Source of the DNA: Asaia bogorensis
Lineage (GTDB): Bacteria; Pseudomonadota; Alphaproteobacteria; Acetobacterales; Acetobacteraceae
DNA length: 51,374 nt
Direction of reading: 5' to 3'
Assembly (NCBI GenBank): GCA_945869965.1
Contig: CAMBRC010000022.1
Span: 1 to 51,374 of the forward strand
The notes under the pieces are model-generated. The model made no database searches, was not told where the DNA came from, and saw only the letters and a list, made by a program, of their open reading frames with translations. Each line of letters opens with the position of its first letter. The first letter of the stretch is position 1. Made by a program: the position numbers and the translations under genes. Positions 39,893-48,661 of this stretch are shown in pieces.

Positions 39893-40562
39893 CCGCCGCT
39901 ATGATCCGGCCATCCTCCATCGCCACGATCCTGTCCGCGATGTCCAGGATACGTGGATCATGCGTCACCAACAGGATCGGCACGCCCCGGCTGCGCGCCA
40001 GCTCGGTCAACAGCCGCACCACGTCCTGGCCGCTCTGCCGGTCCAGGGCCGCGGTCGGCTCGTCGGCCAGCACCAGGCCGGGACTGCCAACCAGGGCGCG
40101 CGCCACCGCCACGCGCTGGCGCTGTCCGCCGGACAACTGCCCAGGCAGGCTCTCGGTCTTGTCGCCCAGCCCGACGGCGGCCAGCATCTCGCCGGCCCTG
40201 GCGAGCCGGTCGGTTTCGCCGCTGGCGGTGTCCAGCTCCAGCGACATCGCCACGTTCTGCCGCGCGGTCAGGAAGCCGAGCAGGTTGTGCTGCTGGAAGA
40301 TGAAGCCGATGCGCCGGCGCAGCGCTACGCGCTGGCGTTCGGAGGCGCCGGCGAGTTCCTGGCCGAGCACCTGGCAGGAGCCGGTCTGCATCGCCCGCAG
40401 CGCGCCGATCAGGGTCAGCAGGGTGGTCTTGCCGCTGCCGGAGGGGCCGGTGAGCAGCACGATCTCGCCCGGCGCGATGGCCAGGTCGACGTCGCGCGGC
40501 ACCGGCCGGTCACTTTTGTCGTAGGTGTAGGACAGGCCGGCCAGGGCGATGGGAGCGGTCAT
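39828..40562 (-). CDS. DevA-type ABC transporter ATPase
   Basis: A 244-residue ABC ATPase. Walker A is GPSGSGKTT, the Q loop FIFQQHNLLGFLTARQNV, the signature LSGGQRQRVAVARAL, and Walker B LVLADEPTAALD. FIFQQHNLL with GVLTARQNV is typical of DevA of the DevBCA exporters. The last roughly 20 residues ([18 protein letters not shown]) are low complexity and overlap the dnaE 3' end by 65 bases on the opposite strand. It is the last gene of the leftward operon, and its ATG overlaps the devC stop by one base. Confidence 0.9.
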   Translation of the reverse strand: MTAPIALAGLSYTYDKSDRPVPRDVDLAIAPGEIVLLTGPSGSGKTTLLTLIGALRAMQTGSCQVLGQELAGASERQRVALRRRIGFIFQQHNLLGFLTARQNVAMSLELDTASGETDRLARAGEMLAAVGLGDKTESLPGQLSGGQRQRVAVARALVGSPGLVLADEPTAALDRQSGQDVVRLLTELARSRGVPILLVTHDPRILDIADRIVAMEDGRIIAAATDPPPGRSRAAPSAPGPGGG

Positions 40563-41722
40563 CAGAACATGTCCGCGGGATCGGCATCCGCCAGCTTGCG
40601 CATCGCCAGCAGGCCGGCCAGGGCGCACATGACGAAGATCAGGCCGAACACCACCACCGCCCGGTCCGCCGCCATGCCGAGGGGCAAGAGGGTCGCCTTG
40701 GCGGTCATGCCGTAGAGCCCGATCGCGCTGAGAAACCCCGGCACGAAGCCGAGAACCGCCAGCATCAAGGCGGCGGCCATCACCACCAGGCGGAGGTAGT
40801 GGTTGGAATAGCCGATCGCCTTCAGGGTGGCGTATTCGCGCAGATGGGTGGCGATGTCGCTGAACAGGATCTGGTAGACGATGACCATGCCGACCACGAG
40901 GCCCATCAGGCTGCCGAAGCTGAAGATGAAGCCGATCGGGGTGCCCTTCTCCCAGTAGCTGCGCTCCCAGGCGATCAGCTCGGCTCCGGTGAGCACGATG
41001 ACATCGGGCGGCAGGATGGTGGCCAGTCGTGCCTTGACCGCCTGGGCGTCGGCGCCGGGTTTGAGGCGGATGGCCACCAGATCGGTCTTGCTGGCCTGAC
41101 GCTCCTTGACGATGCGGCGGAAGTTGGTTTCGGTCATCACCGCATTGCCGTCGGCGCCGAAGCTGGTGCCGAGCGAGACCAGGCCGACCAGGTTCATGGC
41201 GCGCCCGCCGACCTCGACATCATAGGGACCCCCGCGTTCCAGCCGACCTGCGACATCGCCGAATTCCGGGCGCGAGCGGCGGTCAAACGCGATGGTGTCG
41301 ACACGCTTCAGCAGCGGGACCAGGGGGGCAAGACCCGAGAAGGCAACGGCGCCGGCCTCGGGGTCGAAGCCGATCAACTGGATGGTGCGCTGGCGGCCGG
41401 TATCGGGATTGCGGAACTTGGTCTGGGCCAGATAGAGCGGCACCGCTTGGGTCACATCGGGATCGGCCAGGGTTTGACTCGCGCGGACGCGGGCGATCGG
41501 CTCCGGGCGGAACATCACCAGGGTCAGCGGATTGACCAGGAACAGCTCGCCCTGGAGTGCCCGCGGCAGGTTGGACGCGCTGTCGAACAGGGCGGCGCGG
41601 AAGCCGAGCTGCATGAACACCAGCACGCAGGCGAACATCACGCCGGCGATGGCCGAGACCAGCCGGGCGCGGCTGCTGATCAGCTGGCGCCAGGCCAGCC
41701 GCGCGGCCAGCACGGCGATCAC
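40562..41722 (-). CDS. DevC-type ABC transporter permease
   Basis: A 386-residue MacB/FtsX-like permease. An N-terminal helix (SAIAGVMFACVLVFMQLGFRAAL) precedes a large external domain, then three C-terminal helices start at IGFIFSFGSLMGLVVGMVIVYQILFSDIATHLREYATLKAIGYSN. This last stretch is diagnostic for DevC. In cyanobacteria DevBCA exports glycolipids; in other bacteria such systems carry amphiphiles or drugs. Substrate here is unknown. It overlaps devB by four bases. Confidence 0.92.
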   Translation of the reverse strand: MIAVLAARLAWRQLISSRARLVSAIAGVMFACVLVFMQLGFRAALFDSASNLPRALQGELFLVNPLTLVMFRPEPIARVRASQTLADPDVTQAVPLYLAQTKFRNPDTGRQRTIQLIGFDPEAGAVAFSGLAPLVPLLKRVDTIAFDRRSRPEFGDVAGRLERGGPYDVEVGGRAMNLVGLVSLGTSFGADGNAVMTETNFRRIVKERQASKTDLVAIRLKPGADAQAVKARLATILPPDVIVLTGAELIAWERSYWEKGTPIGFIFSFGSLMGLVVGMVIVYQILFSDIATHLREYATLKAIGYSNHYLRLVVMAAALMLAVLGFVPGFLSAIGLYGMTAKATLLPLGMAADRAVVVFGLIFVMCALAGLLAMRKLADADPADMF

Positions 41723-42786
41723 GGCGCGGCGCCGGCGTGCGGGACGACGACCTGGACCTGCATGTTGACGCGGCGCATCAGCGCCAGCCGGCCTTCCTCG
41801 CCCAGGGTGAGGCGGACTTCCACGGTGCGCGAGTCCGTGGCAGCGACGGGATCGGTGCCGGCTTGGGTGGTGCGGCGGACCTGCCAGCCGATTTCGCGCA
41901 CCGTGGCGGCATAGCGGGCGGCGACCCCGGGCACGATCACTTCGGCGGTGGCGCCGACGCGTAGCCGGGGGACGTCGGTTTCGTAGACATCGGCCACGAC
42001 GTCGAGCTGGTCGAGATTGGCCAGGTCCAGCAGGCCGTCGGTCCCGAGCTGGTCGCCGGCGCGGACGTAGATTTTTAGGACCGTGCCGGCGATTGGCGCG
42101 GTGATGCGGGCCAGGGTGGCGTCGGCGCGGGCCTTGTCGAGTGCGGCGGCGGCGCTGGCCAGGCGGGCCTCGGCGATTGCGAGGTCCTCGGCGCGCGGGG
42201 AGGATAGCGTGGTGAGCACGGCCTCGGCCTCGCAGCGGACGGCGATGGCGCGTTCGGCGGCGAAGCGGGTGCGGTCGGCGCCGGCGCGGGTGCCGGCGCC
42301 GCCGGGGACCAGGGTTTCGGCGCGGCTGGCCTCGAGCAGGGCGTTGGCCTCGTCGGCGCGCAGGGCGGCGATGCGGGCCTGTTGGGCGGCGATCTCGCTG
42401 TCACGGGCGCCGGCGGCCATGCGGTTGCGGCTGGCGCGGGCTTCGGCCAGGGCGGCTTCGGCCTGGGCGAGGGTGGCGTCTTTCTGGATGGCGTCGGCGA
42501 GCTCGGCCAGAACCTGGCCTATGGCGACGCGTTCACCCTCGGTCACCAGAAGGCGCTCGATGCGGGTGACGGCCATGCCGCCGGGATGCGACAGGCGGCG
42601 GACGCGCGAGGCCGGCTCGACGCGGCCCAAGGCGCCCACGCCCAAGGTGCCCAAGCTGGGGGCCGGCGCCGATGCGGCGACGGGTGCGGTCTGCGGTAGC
42701 TGCGGAGTCAGCCACCCCGCCCACCAGGCGCCCAGCGCTGCGGCCAGCGGCACCGCGACCCAAAGTGCGATGCGGGTGCGCGTCAT
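41719..42786 (-). CDS. DevB-type membrane fusion (periplasmic adaptor) protein
   Basis: A 355-residue adaptor that links the inner-membrane permease to an outer-membrane channel. The N-terminal anchor is about residues 6-25. The barrel-sandwich halves carry GALGRVEPASRVRRLSHPGGMAVTRIERLLVTEGERV and later ITAPIAGTVLKIYVRAGDQLG. A long Ala/Glu/Arg-rich coiled coil lies between (about 100-215). No outer-membrane TolC-like gene is in this operon, so the partner must be elsewhere. It overlaps tetR by four bases. Confidence 0.92.
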   Translation of the reverse strand: MTRTRIALWVAVPLAAALGAWWAGWLTPQLPQTAPVAASAPAPSLGTLGVGALGRVEPASRVRRLSHPGGMAVTRIERLLVTEGERVAIGQVLAELADAIQKDATLAQAEAALAEARASRNRMAAGARDSEIAAQQARIAALRADEANALLEASRAETLVPGGAGTRAGADRTRFAAERAIAVRCEAEAVLTTLSSPRAEDLAIAEARLASAAAALDKARADATLARITAPIAGTVLKIYVRAGDQLGTDGLLDLANLDQLDVVADVYETDVPRLRVGATAEVIVPGVAARYAATVREIGWQVRRTTQAGTDPVAATDSRTVEVRLTLGEEGRLALMRRVNMQVQVVVPHAGAAP

Positions 42787-43343
42787 GCCGAGGTCTCCAG
42801 CAGGCGTGACAGGGCCGCATGCATCGCCTGTCGTTGTGCATCGGTCAGCGAATACAGCCCGAACATCCGCGCCATCATCAACCCGTCGGTTGCCGCCATG
42901 ATCGCCGCGCCGTGTCCGGCCGGCAGTCCGTCATGGATGATCTGTTCGCGGAAACGTTCGATCACTGCGCGCACCGGCGCCAGGAGCGCGGTATCGTGGT
43001 GATGGGCCGACAGGAACACGGCGATGGTGCGATCGAGGTGCTCGTTCGCCATGCCATGTGGGGACAGCGCCCAGTCGAGCATGGCGCGTGCCACACGGCC
43101 GGGGCCTGGCGCCTGGGCGGCCACGCCTTGGTCGAAATCCTCGGAGATCGCCGTAGCCAGCCGTGCCATCATGCCGGCCAACAGGGCTTCCTTGCTGGCG
43201 AAGTGATACAGCAGGCCACCCTTCGAGACCCCGGCCGCCCGGGCCGTGGCCTCAAGCGTCAGCCGCGCGACCCCGAGTTCGTGCACCAGCGCTTCGGCGG
43301 CGTCGAGAATGCGGGTGCGGACGGGTTGTGCGGGTGCTGTCAT
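42783..43343 (-). CDS. TetR-family repressor of the dev operon
   Basis: A 186-residue regulator. Residues 8-55 form the helix-turn-helix domain (RILDAAEALVHELGVARLTLEATARAAGVSKGGLLYHFASKEALLAGM). The C-terminal part senses an unknown ligand and forms the dimer. It is the first gene of the tetR-devB-devC-devA operon, and the operator ACCGTCCGGACGGT lies between the -35 and -10 boxes directly upstream. It should repress the whole operon and itself until an inducer binds. Confidence 0.93.
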   Translation of the reverse strand: MTAPAQPVRTRILDAAEALVHELGVARLTLEATARAAGVSKGGLLYHFASKEALLAGMMARLATAISEDFDQGVAAQAPGPGRVARAMLDWALSPHGMANEHLDRTIAVFLSAHHHDTALLAPVRAVIERFREQIIHDGLPAGHGAAIMAATDGLMMARMFGLYSLTDAQRQAMHAALSRLLETSA

Positions 43344-43351
43344 GATGGCCG

Positions 43352-43380
43352 GTATATGTACCGTCCGGACGGTTTAGCAA
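43352..43380 (-). promoter_or_regulatory. tetR-dev promoter with operator in the spacer
   Basis: On the minus strand, TTGCTA (43380-43375) and ATATAC (43357-43352) are spaced by 17 bases. The spacer is almost wholly occupied by the perfect 14-base palindrome ACCGTCCGGACGGT (43360-43373), typical of TetR-family sites. The start of transcription should fall near 43345, so the tetR mRNA would have at most a few bases ahead of its ATG at 43343. Confidence 0.8.
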
Positions 43381-43518
43381 GTGGCAGTTTTGATCCCGCT
43401 GGTGTTGGTCAGGTGCCCGGCGGCGGTGTGCCTGCGCGCTTGCGTTCCCGGCGGAGTTCGGCCATATCGCCCGCGCCGGGGCATTCGCGCCGGTAATTCA
43501 CACGCGGGGCGTCTTTCC

Positions 43519-43534
43519 GGTTCCTTCGGGAACC
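43519..43534 (+). promoter_or_regulatory. UUCG-capped hairpin in the rpsB leader
   Basis: GGTTCC-TTCG-GGAACC is a perfect 6-bp stem with a stable tetraloop, 67 bases before the rpsB start. It is probably part of the rpsB mRNA leader. A regulatory leader, like those upstream of rpsB in other proteobacteria, is possible but not shown by sequence alone. Confidence 0.45.
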
Positions 43535-43600
43535 TGATTCCGGTGCCGACAGGTGCAGGCCCCGCGGAGGTTCAACCGGATACAGGAAAGGAGCACGCTC

Positions 43601-44386
43601 ATGGCGATGCCCGAATTCACTTTGCGTCAGCTGCTTGAGGCCGGCGTTCACTTTGGCCACCACACCCGCCGCTGGAACCCCGCGATGGGGCCGTTCATCT
43701 TCGGCATCCGCAACCAGGTCCATATCCTCGACCTGCAGCAGACCGTGCCGATGCTGGACCGCTCGCTGCGCGCGCTGCGCGATGTGACCGCGGCTGGCGG
43801 GCGCGTGCTGTTCGTCGGCACCAAGCGCGCTGCGGCCGAGTATGTCGCCGAGGCGGCCGGCCGTTGCGGCCAGTATTACGTCAACCACCGCTGGCTGGGC
43901 GGCATGCTGACCAACTGGAAGACCATCACCGGCAGCATCAAGCGGCTGCGCCAGATGGAAGAGCAGCTCGGCGCGGGCATCGAGGGCCTGACCAAGAAAG
44001 AGGTGCTCGACATGACCCGCGAACGCGAGAAGCTGGAGCGCTCGCTCGGCGGGATCAAGGAGATGGGCGGGCTGCCGGACATCCTGTTCATCATCGACAC
44101 CAACAAGGAAAAGCTGGCGGTCGAAGAGGCCACCAAGCTCGGCATTCCGGTGATCGCGGTGCTGGACAGCAATTCCGACCCCAAGGGCGTGACCTATCCG
44201 ATTCCCGGCAATGACGACGCGATCCGCGCCATCACACTGTATCTCGACCTCGCCGCCGGCGCCGTGCTGGACGGCATCAGCGCCGAGATGATGGCCTCGG
44301 GCCGTGACATCGGTGCCGCCGAGGACCTGCCGATCGCGGCGATGCCGGATGCCGAAATGGCCCCGGAACAGCCCGCCGCCGACTGA
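43601..44386 (+). CDS. rpsB: 30S ribosomal protein S2
   Basis: A 261-residue S2. The start [35 protein letters not shown] is the family N-terminus. [16 protein letters not shown] and [33 protein letters not shown] are hallmark segments. The start at 43601 has AGGAAAGGAG (43584-43593), a strong ribosome site. An upstream in-frame ATG at 43553 would add 16 residues. It begins the conserved rpsB-tsf-pyrH-frr-uppS-cdsA-dxr-rseP-bamA block. Confidence 0.97.
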   Translation: MAMPEFTLRQLLEAGVHFGHHTRRWNPAMGPFIFGIRNQVHILDLQQTVPMLDRSLRALRDVTAAGGRVLFVGTKRAAAEYVAEAAGRCGQYYVNHRWLGGMLTNWKTITGSIKRLRQMEEQLGAGIEGLTKKEVLDMTREREKLERSLGGIKEMGGLPDILFIIDTNKEKLAVEEATKLGIPVIAVLDSNSDPKGVTYPIPGNDDAIRAITLYLDLAAGAVLDGISAEMMASGRDIGAAEDLPIAAMPDAEMAPEQPAAD

Positions 44387-44524
44387 GCCTGACTACATTT
44401 CGGGCCGGCTTCCTCGCGCTGTGGGGAGCCGGTCCGTTGTCATCAAAGCGCGCTTGATCGCGCCGCGTCCCGCCGCTAGCCCGGGGCGTCCTGACGATCG
44501 CGCACAGACCGAGGAGACCGACCC

Positions 44525-45433
44525 ATGGCCGAGATCACCGCCGCCCTGGTGAAAGACCTGCGCGAGCGCACTGGCGCCGGCATGATGGACTGCAAGAAGG
44601 CGCTGGTTGAGAACGCCGGCGATATGGAAGCCGCGATCGACTGGCTGCGCACCAAAGGGCTGTCCACCGCCGCCAAGAAATCCGGCCGCGTGGCCGCCGA
44701 GGGCCTGGTCGGCGTTGCCTCCGCTGCCAACCGTGGCGCCATGGTCGAGGTCAATGCCGAGACCGATTTCGTCGCTCGCAACGAGACCTTCCAGAATTTC
44801 GTCGCCGAGGTCGCTCGCGTGGTTCTCGCCGTTGGCGAGGACCTCGATTTGATCAAGGCGGCGCCGTTCCCCGGCAGCGGGCGCAGCGTGGCCGAGGAAT
44901 TGACGCACCTGGTTGCCACCATCGGCGAGAACATGGATATCCGCCGCGCCCGCGTGTTCACGGTGAGCCAGGGCGTGGTTGCCACCTACATGCATTCGGC
45001 CGTCAAGCCGGGCCTGGGCAAGATCGGCGTGCTCGCCGCCGTCGAGGGGCCGGGCGAGATCGCCACCCTGGAACTGCTCGGCCGCCAGATCGGCATGCAC
45101 GTTGCCGCCACCCGCCCGGAAGCGCTCGACACCTCCGCGGTCGATCCCGCAGCCCTGGAGCGCGAGCGCGCCGTGCTGTCCGAACAGGCCCGCGCCTCGG
45201 GCAAGCCGGAAGCGATCATCGAAAAAATGGTCGAGGGCCGTATCCGCAAATACTACGAGGAAGTGGTGCTGCTGGAGCAGGTCTGGGTACACGACGGCGA
45301 AAGCCGGGTGAAAGCCGTGGTCAAGAAGGCCGGCGCCGAGCTGATCGGCTTCTGCCGCTTCCACCTGGGCGAAGGCATCGACAAGGCAACCGGCGACTTC
45401 GCCGCCGAGGTCAGGGCCGCGGCTGGGGTTTGA
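44525..45433 (+). CDS. tsf: Elongation factor Ts
   Basis: A 302-residue nucleotide exchange factor for EF-Tu. The N-terminal UBA-like module includes [37 protein letters not shown]. The core contains [20 protein letters not shown], the EF-Tu contact with the TDF motif. The C-terminal part ends with [26 protein letters not shown] precedes the ATG. It is 138 bases after rpsB. That gap contains the inverted repeat GCCGGCTTCC/GGAGCCGG, which may attenuate transcription. Confidence 0.97.
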   Translation: MAEITAALVKDLRERTGAGMMDCKKALVENAGDMEAAIDWLRTKGLSTAAKKSGRVAAEGLVGVASAANRGAMVEVNAETDFVARNETFQNFVAEVARVVLAVGEDLDLIKAAPFPGSGRSVAEELTHLVATIGENMDIRRARVFTVSQGVVATYMHSAVKPGLGKIGVLAAVEGPGEIATLELLGRQIGMHVAATRPEALDTSAVDPAALERERAVLSEQARASGKPEAIIEKMVEGRIRKYYEEVVLLEQVWVHDGESRVKAVVKKAGAELIGFCRFHLGEGIDKATGDFAAEVRAAAGV

Positions 45434-45438
45434 GGCTC

Positions 45439-45587
45439 GGCAAGAGGGGAGTAAGGCGAGGGCTCTGCCCTCGACCCGCTGGGGCTTGAGGCCCCAGACC
45501 CCCCTCTTGCCGAAGGCCCTTCATGGTTGAGGTCCAGGTTCTCGGACCCTGGTGGGGTCGAGGGGCGAAGCCCCCGCCTTGCTTCCT
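45439..45587. repeat. Diverged GC-rich palindromic repeat between tsf and pyrH
   Basis: It contains an outer inverted pair, GGCAAGAGGGG (45439-45449) and CCCCTCTTGCC (45501-45511). This encloses two smaller hairpins (GAGGGC-TCT-GCCCTC at 45458-45472, and CTGGGGC with GCCCCAG around 45479-45497). A second part after 45520 carries GGGGCGAAGCCCC. The vocabulary (GGGCTCTGCCC, GACCCGCTGGGGC) is that of the 106-bp elements. It fills half of the 307-base gap. Nothing coding is seen in the remainder, which probably has the pyrH promoter. Confidence 0.75.
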
Positions 45588-45740
45588 CTCTGCTGGGTTC
45601 CCAACCCCGGCGGCCGCTCTTGTCCCTGGCGGGGGAGGCTTCTAGCTTCTGGCGTGCTTGCGACGTCGCCGAGTCGGCCCCGGGTGGGGTTGCGGCGGCG
45701 TTATCGTGCGCATCGTTCCCTGGCTGGTACCGGAACCAAA

Positions 45741-46466
45741 ATGAACAAGCCCCTCACCTACAAGCGTGTTTTGTTGAAGGTCTCGGGCGAGGCTTTGATG
45801 GGGAAGCGGGAATTCGGCCTGGACAACGACACTGTGGCGGCGATTGCTGGCGACATTGGCGATGTCGTGGCGCTGGGGGCCGAGGTTTGCCTGGTGATTG
45901 GTGGGGGCAATATTTTCAGGGGCATGTCCGGCGCGGCGCAGGGGATGGATGCGGCGCAGGCGCATTACATGGGCATGCTGGCGACCGTGATGAATGCGCT
46001 GGCGATGCAGGCGGCGCTGGAGAAGATTGGGGTGGCCACAAGGGTGCAGTCGGCGATTCCGATGGCGTCGATCTGTGAGCCGTATATCCGCCGGCGGGCG
46101 ATGCGGCACATGGAGAAGGGCAGGGTGGTGATCTTTGCCGCTGGCACCGGCAATCCGTTTTTCACCACGGATACCGGGGCGGCGCTGCGGGCGGTGGAGA
46201 TGGGCTGCAACGCGCTGCTCAAGGGCACCCAGGTGGATGGGGTGTATTCCGACGATCCGCGCAAGGTGGCCAACGCCGAGCGCATTGACCAGTTGACCTA
46301 TCACGATGTGCTGGCGCGCGACCTCAAGTTCATGGATGCGGCGGCGATCAGTCTGGCGCGCGAGAACGGGGTGCCGATCGTAATCTTCAATATCCGGGCA
46401 CCTGGCGCGTTTGCTGCGGTGATGCGCGGCGAGGGCAAATTCACCACGGTTGTGGCATCGCGGTGA
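45741..46466 (+). CDS. pyrH: Uridylate kinase
   Basis: A 241-residue UMP kinase of the amino-acid kinase family that makes UDP for pyrimidine nucleotides and is allosterically controlled by GTP and UTP. Signatures are [47 protein letters not shown] and [18 protein letters not shown] 45741 begins [13 protein letters not shown]. An earlier in-frame start at 45552 would add 63 residues of repeat-derived sequence and is rejected. Confidence 0.96.
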   Translation: MNKPLTYKRVLLKVSGEALMGKREFGLDNDTVAAIAGDIGDVVALGAEVCLVIGGGNIFRGMSGAAQGMDAAQAHYMGMLATVMNALAMQAALEKIGVATRVQSAIPMASICEPYIRRRAMRHMEKGRVVIFAAGTGNPFFTTDTGAALRAVEMGCNALLKGTQVDGVYSDDPRKVANAERIDQLTYHDVLARDLKFMDAAAISLARENGVPIVIFNIRAPGAFAAVMRGEGKFTTVVASR

Positions 46467-46598
46467 TCGCTGTGTGCCGGCCCCCTCTGGTGCAGAGGTT
46501 GGCAGCGGTGTTACAGCGTCATGTCAGGTTAGCGGATTGATGCGGCGAAGTTCAGCGGGGCCCACGGCCCGCGCCTGACATGCCGTGATGAGGGTGGT

Positions 46599-47165
46599 GT
46601 GGCGATGGAACTGAACGAGCTCAAGCAAGACCTGGCCCGGCGGATGGACAGCACGATGGAGACGCTGCGGCGGGAGTTCGCCGGCTTGCGGACCGGACGC
46701 GCCAGCCCCGCCCTGTTGGAGCCGGTGCGTGTCGAGGCCTATGGCAGCGAAGTGCCGTTGCCGCAGGTTGCCACCATCGCGGTACCGGAGGCGCGGATGC
46801 TGACCGTCCAGGTCTGGGACCGGACCTTGGTGAACAATGTGGTCAAGGCGATCCGTGACTGCGGGCTGGGACTGAACCCGGCGAATGACGGCCAGCTGGT
46901 GCGCGTGCCGATCCCAATGCTGACCGGGGAGCGGCGGGCGGAGCTGTCCAAGGCGGCGCATCGATATGCCGAGGGCGGCAAGATCGCGCTGCGCGGGGTG
47001 CGTCGCGACGGCATGGAACAGACCAAGGCGCTGGAGAAGAAGGCGATCCTGAGCAAGGACGACGAGAAGCGCTGGTCCGAGGAAGTGCAAAAGCTGACCG
47101 ACCAGTACGTCAAGAAGATCGACGAGGTGTTGGCGGACAAAGACCGCGAGATCAAACAGGTCTGA
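46599..47165 (+). CDS. frr: Ribosome recycling factor
   Basis: A 188-residue L-shaped factor that splits post-termination ribosomes together with EF-G. Conserved elements are [59 protein letters not shown] and [22 protein letters not shown]. It begins at GTG 46599, with AGGG shortly before. An ATG six bases later (46605) may be the true start. A 132-base gap separates it from pyrH. Confidence 0.96.
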   Translation: MAMELNELKQDLARRMDSTMETLRREFAGLRTGRASPALLEPVRVEAYGSEVPLPQVATIAVPEARMLTVQVWDRTLVNNVVKAIRDCGLGLNPANDGQLVRVPIPMLTGERRAELSKAAHRYAEGGKIALRGVRRDGMEQTKALEKKAILSKDDEKRWSEEVQKLTDQYVKKIDEVLADKDREIKQV

Positions 47166-47175
47166 GACCCGATCG

Positions 47176-47967
47176 ATGGTAGTGCGCACGCCGCTGAAGG
47201 TTGAACCGACCGACACCGATGCTGCCGGCACCGGTCCGCAGGCGGCTGGGGCACAGGATGCGGCGCTGGTGCCGTCGCACATCGCCATCATCATGGACGG
47301 CAACGGACGCTGGGCGACGCGGCGTAGCCTGCCGCGCGTCGCCGGCCATCGGGCGGGGGTGGAGGCGGTGCGCCGGACCATCCGCAGCACGATGGAAAGC
47401 CGGATTCCCTGGCTCACGCTGTATGCCTTCAGTAGCGAGAACTGGCGCCGGCCGGCCGCCGAGGTGACCGACCTGACCGGGCTGCTGCGCCACTTCCTGC
47501 GCAACGAGGTGGCCGAGCTGGACCAGCATGGCGTGCGGCTGCGGGTGATCGGCGATCGTTCGCGATTCGACCGCGACATCCAGACCGAGCTGGTGGCCGC
47601 CGAGCAGCGCACGGCCGGCAACGACAAGCTGAACCTGGTGGTTGCCCTGTCCTATGGCGGGCGGGCCGAAATCGTTGCCGCCGCGCGCGCGGTGGCCGAG
47701 GCGGCGCGTGACGGCAACCTCGATCCGGCCGCATTGACCGAGGAGATGTTCGCCGGATTGCTGTCCACCATCGGCATCCCGGACCCGGACCTGATCATCC
47801 GTACCTCGGGCGAGCAGCGCCTGTCGAATTTCCTGTTGTGGCAATCGGCCTATGCCGAGCTGGTGTTCCTGGACGTGCTGTGGCCGGATTTCGGGCCGGC
47901 GCATTTCGGCGAGGCGCTGGCCGAGTTCAACCGGCGCGAGCGGCGGTTCGGTGCCCGCCCTGGCTGA
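47176..47967 (+). CDS. uppS: Undecaprenyl diphosphate synthase (isoprenyl transferase)
   Basis: A 263-residue cis-prenyltransferase that makes the lipid carrier for peptidoglycan. The catalytic Asp41 is in [16 protein letters not shown], and the substrate segments [13 protein letters not shown] and [27 protein letters not shown] are intact. The first 32 residues are a variable extension. It follows frr by 10 bases and touches cdsA. Confidence 0.96.
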   Translation: MVVRTPLKVEPTDTDAAGTGPQAAGAQDAALVPSHIAIIMDGNGRWATRRSLPRVAGHRAGVEAVRRTIRSTMESRIPWLTLYAFSSENWRRPAAEVTDLTGLLRHFLRNEVAELDQHGVRLRVIGDRSRFDRDIQTELVAAEQRTAGNDKLNLVVALSYGGRAEIVAAARAVAEAARDGNLDPAALTEEMFAGLLSTIGIPDPDLIIRTSGEQRLSNFLLWQSAYAELVFLDVLWPDFGPAHFGEALAEFNRRERRFGARPG

Positions 47968-47968
47968 G

Positions 47969-48661
47969 ATGCGCGCCCCTGGTCCTTCGCGCTGGTCCGA
48001 CCTGCGGCTGCGGGTGGCTTCGGCGGTGGTTCTGTTGCCGGTGGCGCTGGCGTGTCTGTTCGCCGGCGGCGTGGCGTGGCTTGCGCTGGTGCTCGTGGCC
48101 GCGCTGGCGCTGGTGTGGGAATGGTGGCGGCTGTGGCGGCTGAAGCCCGGCCCGATCCCGGCACTGACGCTGCTGGCGGGTTGGTTTTACATGATTTTGG
48201 GCGCGGGCTCGCTGTACTGGCTGCGCAGCGATCCGGTGGCCGGGTTGATCGACGTGTTGTTTTTGCTGGTGGTGGTGTGGTCGAGCGACATCGGCGCGTA
48301 TGTCGCCGGGCGGTTGATCGGCGGGCCAAAGCTGGCGCCAGCGATCTCGCCGGGCAAGACCTGGTCCGGCGCGGTGGGTGGGCTGCTATGTGCGATGCTG
48401 ATCGGCTTGCTGGTTTCGCGGGCCGTTGCGCCGGGGCCGGTTTCCCATGCGCTGATTGTCGGGGCGGGGTTGTCGGTGGCGTCGCAGTTGGGTGATCTGC
48501 TGGAAAGCGCGCTGAAGCGGTATTTCGGCGTGAAGGATTCGAGCCGGCTGATCCCCGGTCATGGCGGCGTGTTCGATCGCCTGGACGGGGTGCTGGCGGC
48601 CGGGCCGGTTGCGGTGCTGCTGGCGGCAATTCTCGGGCCGGGAGTGGAGTTGTGGCGATGA
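47969..48661 (+). CDS. cdsA: Phosphatidate cytidylyltransferase
   Basis: A 230-residue integral membrane enzyme that makes CDP-diacylglycerol for all phospholipids. Several helices span residues 13-190. The family signature SALKRYFGVKDSSRLIPGHGGVFDRLDG near the C-terminus matches the conserved SxxKR-x4-KD-x5-PGHGG-xx-DRxD pattern. I use ATG 47969. A GTG at 47951, overlapping uppS by 17 bases, would add six residues. It ends on the dxr start (ATGA). Confidence 0.93.
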   Translation: MRAPGPSRWSDLRLRVASAVVLLPVALACLFAGGVAWLALVLVAALALVWEWWRLWRLKPGPIPALTLLAGWFYMILGAGSLYWLRSDPVAGLIDVLFLLVVVWSSDIGAYVAGRLIGGPKLAPAISPGKTWSGAVGGLLCAMLIGLLVSRAVAPGPVSHALIVGAGLSVASQLGDLLESALKRYFGVKDSSRLIPGHGGVFDRLDGVLAAGPVAVLLAAILGPGVELWR

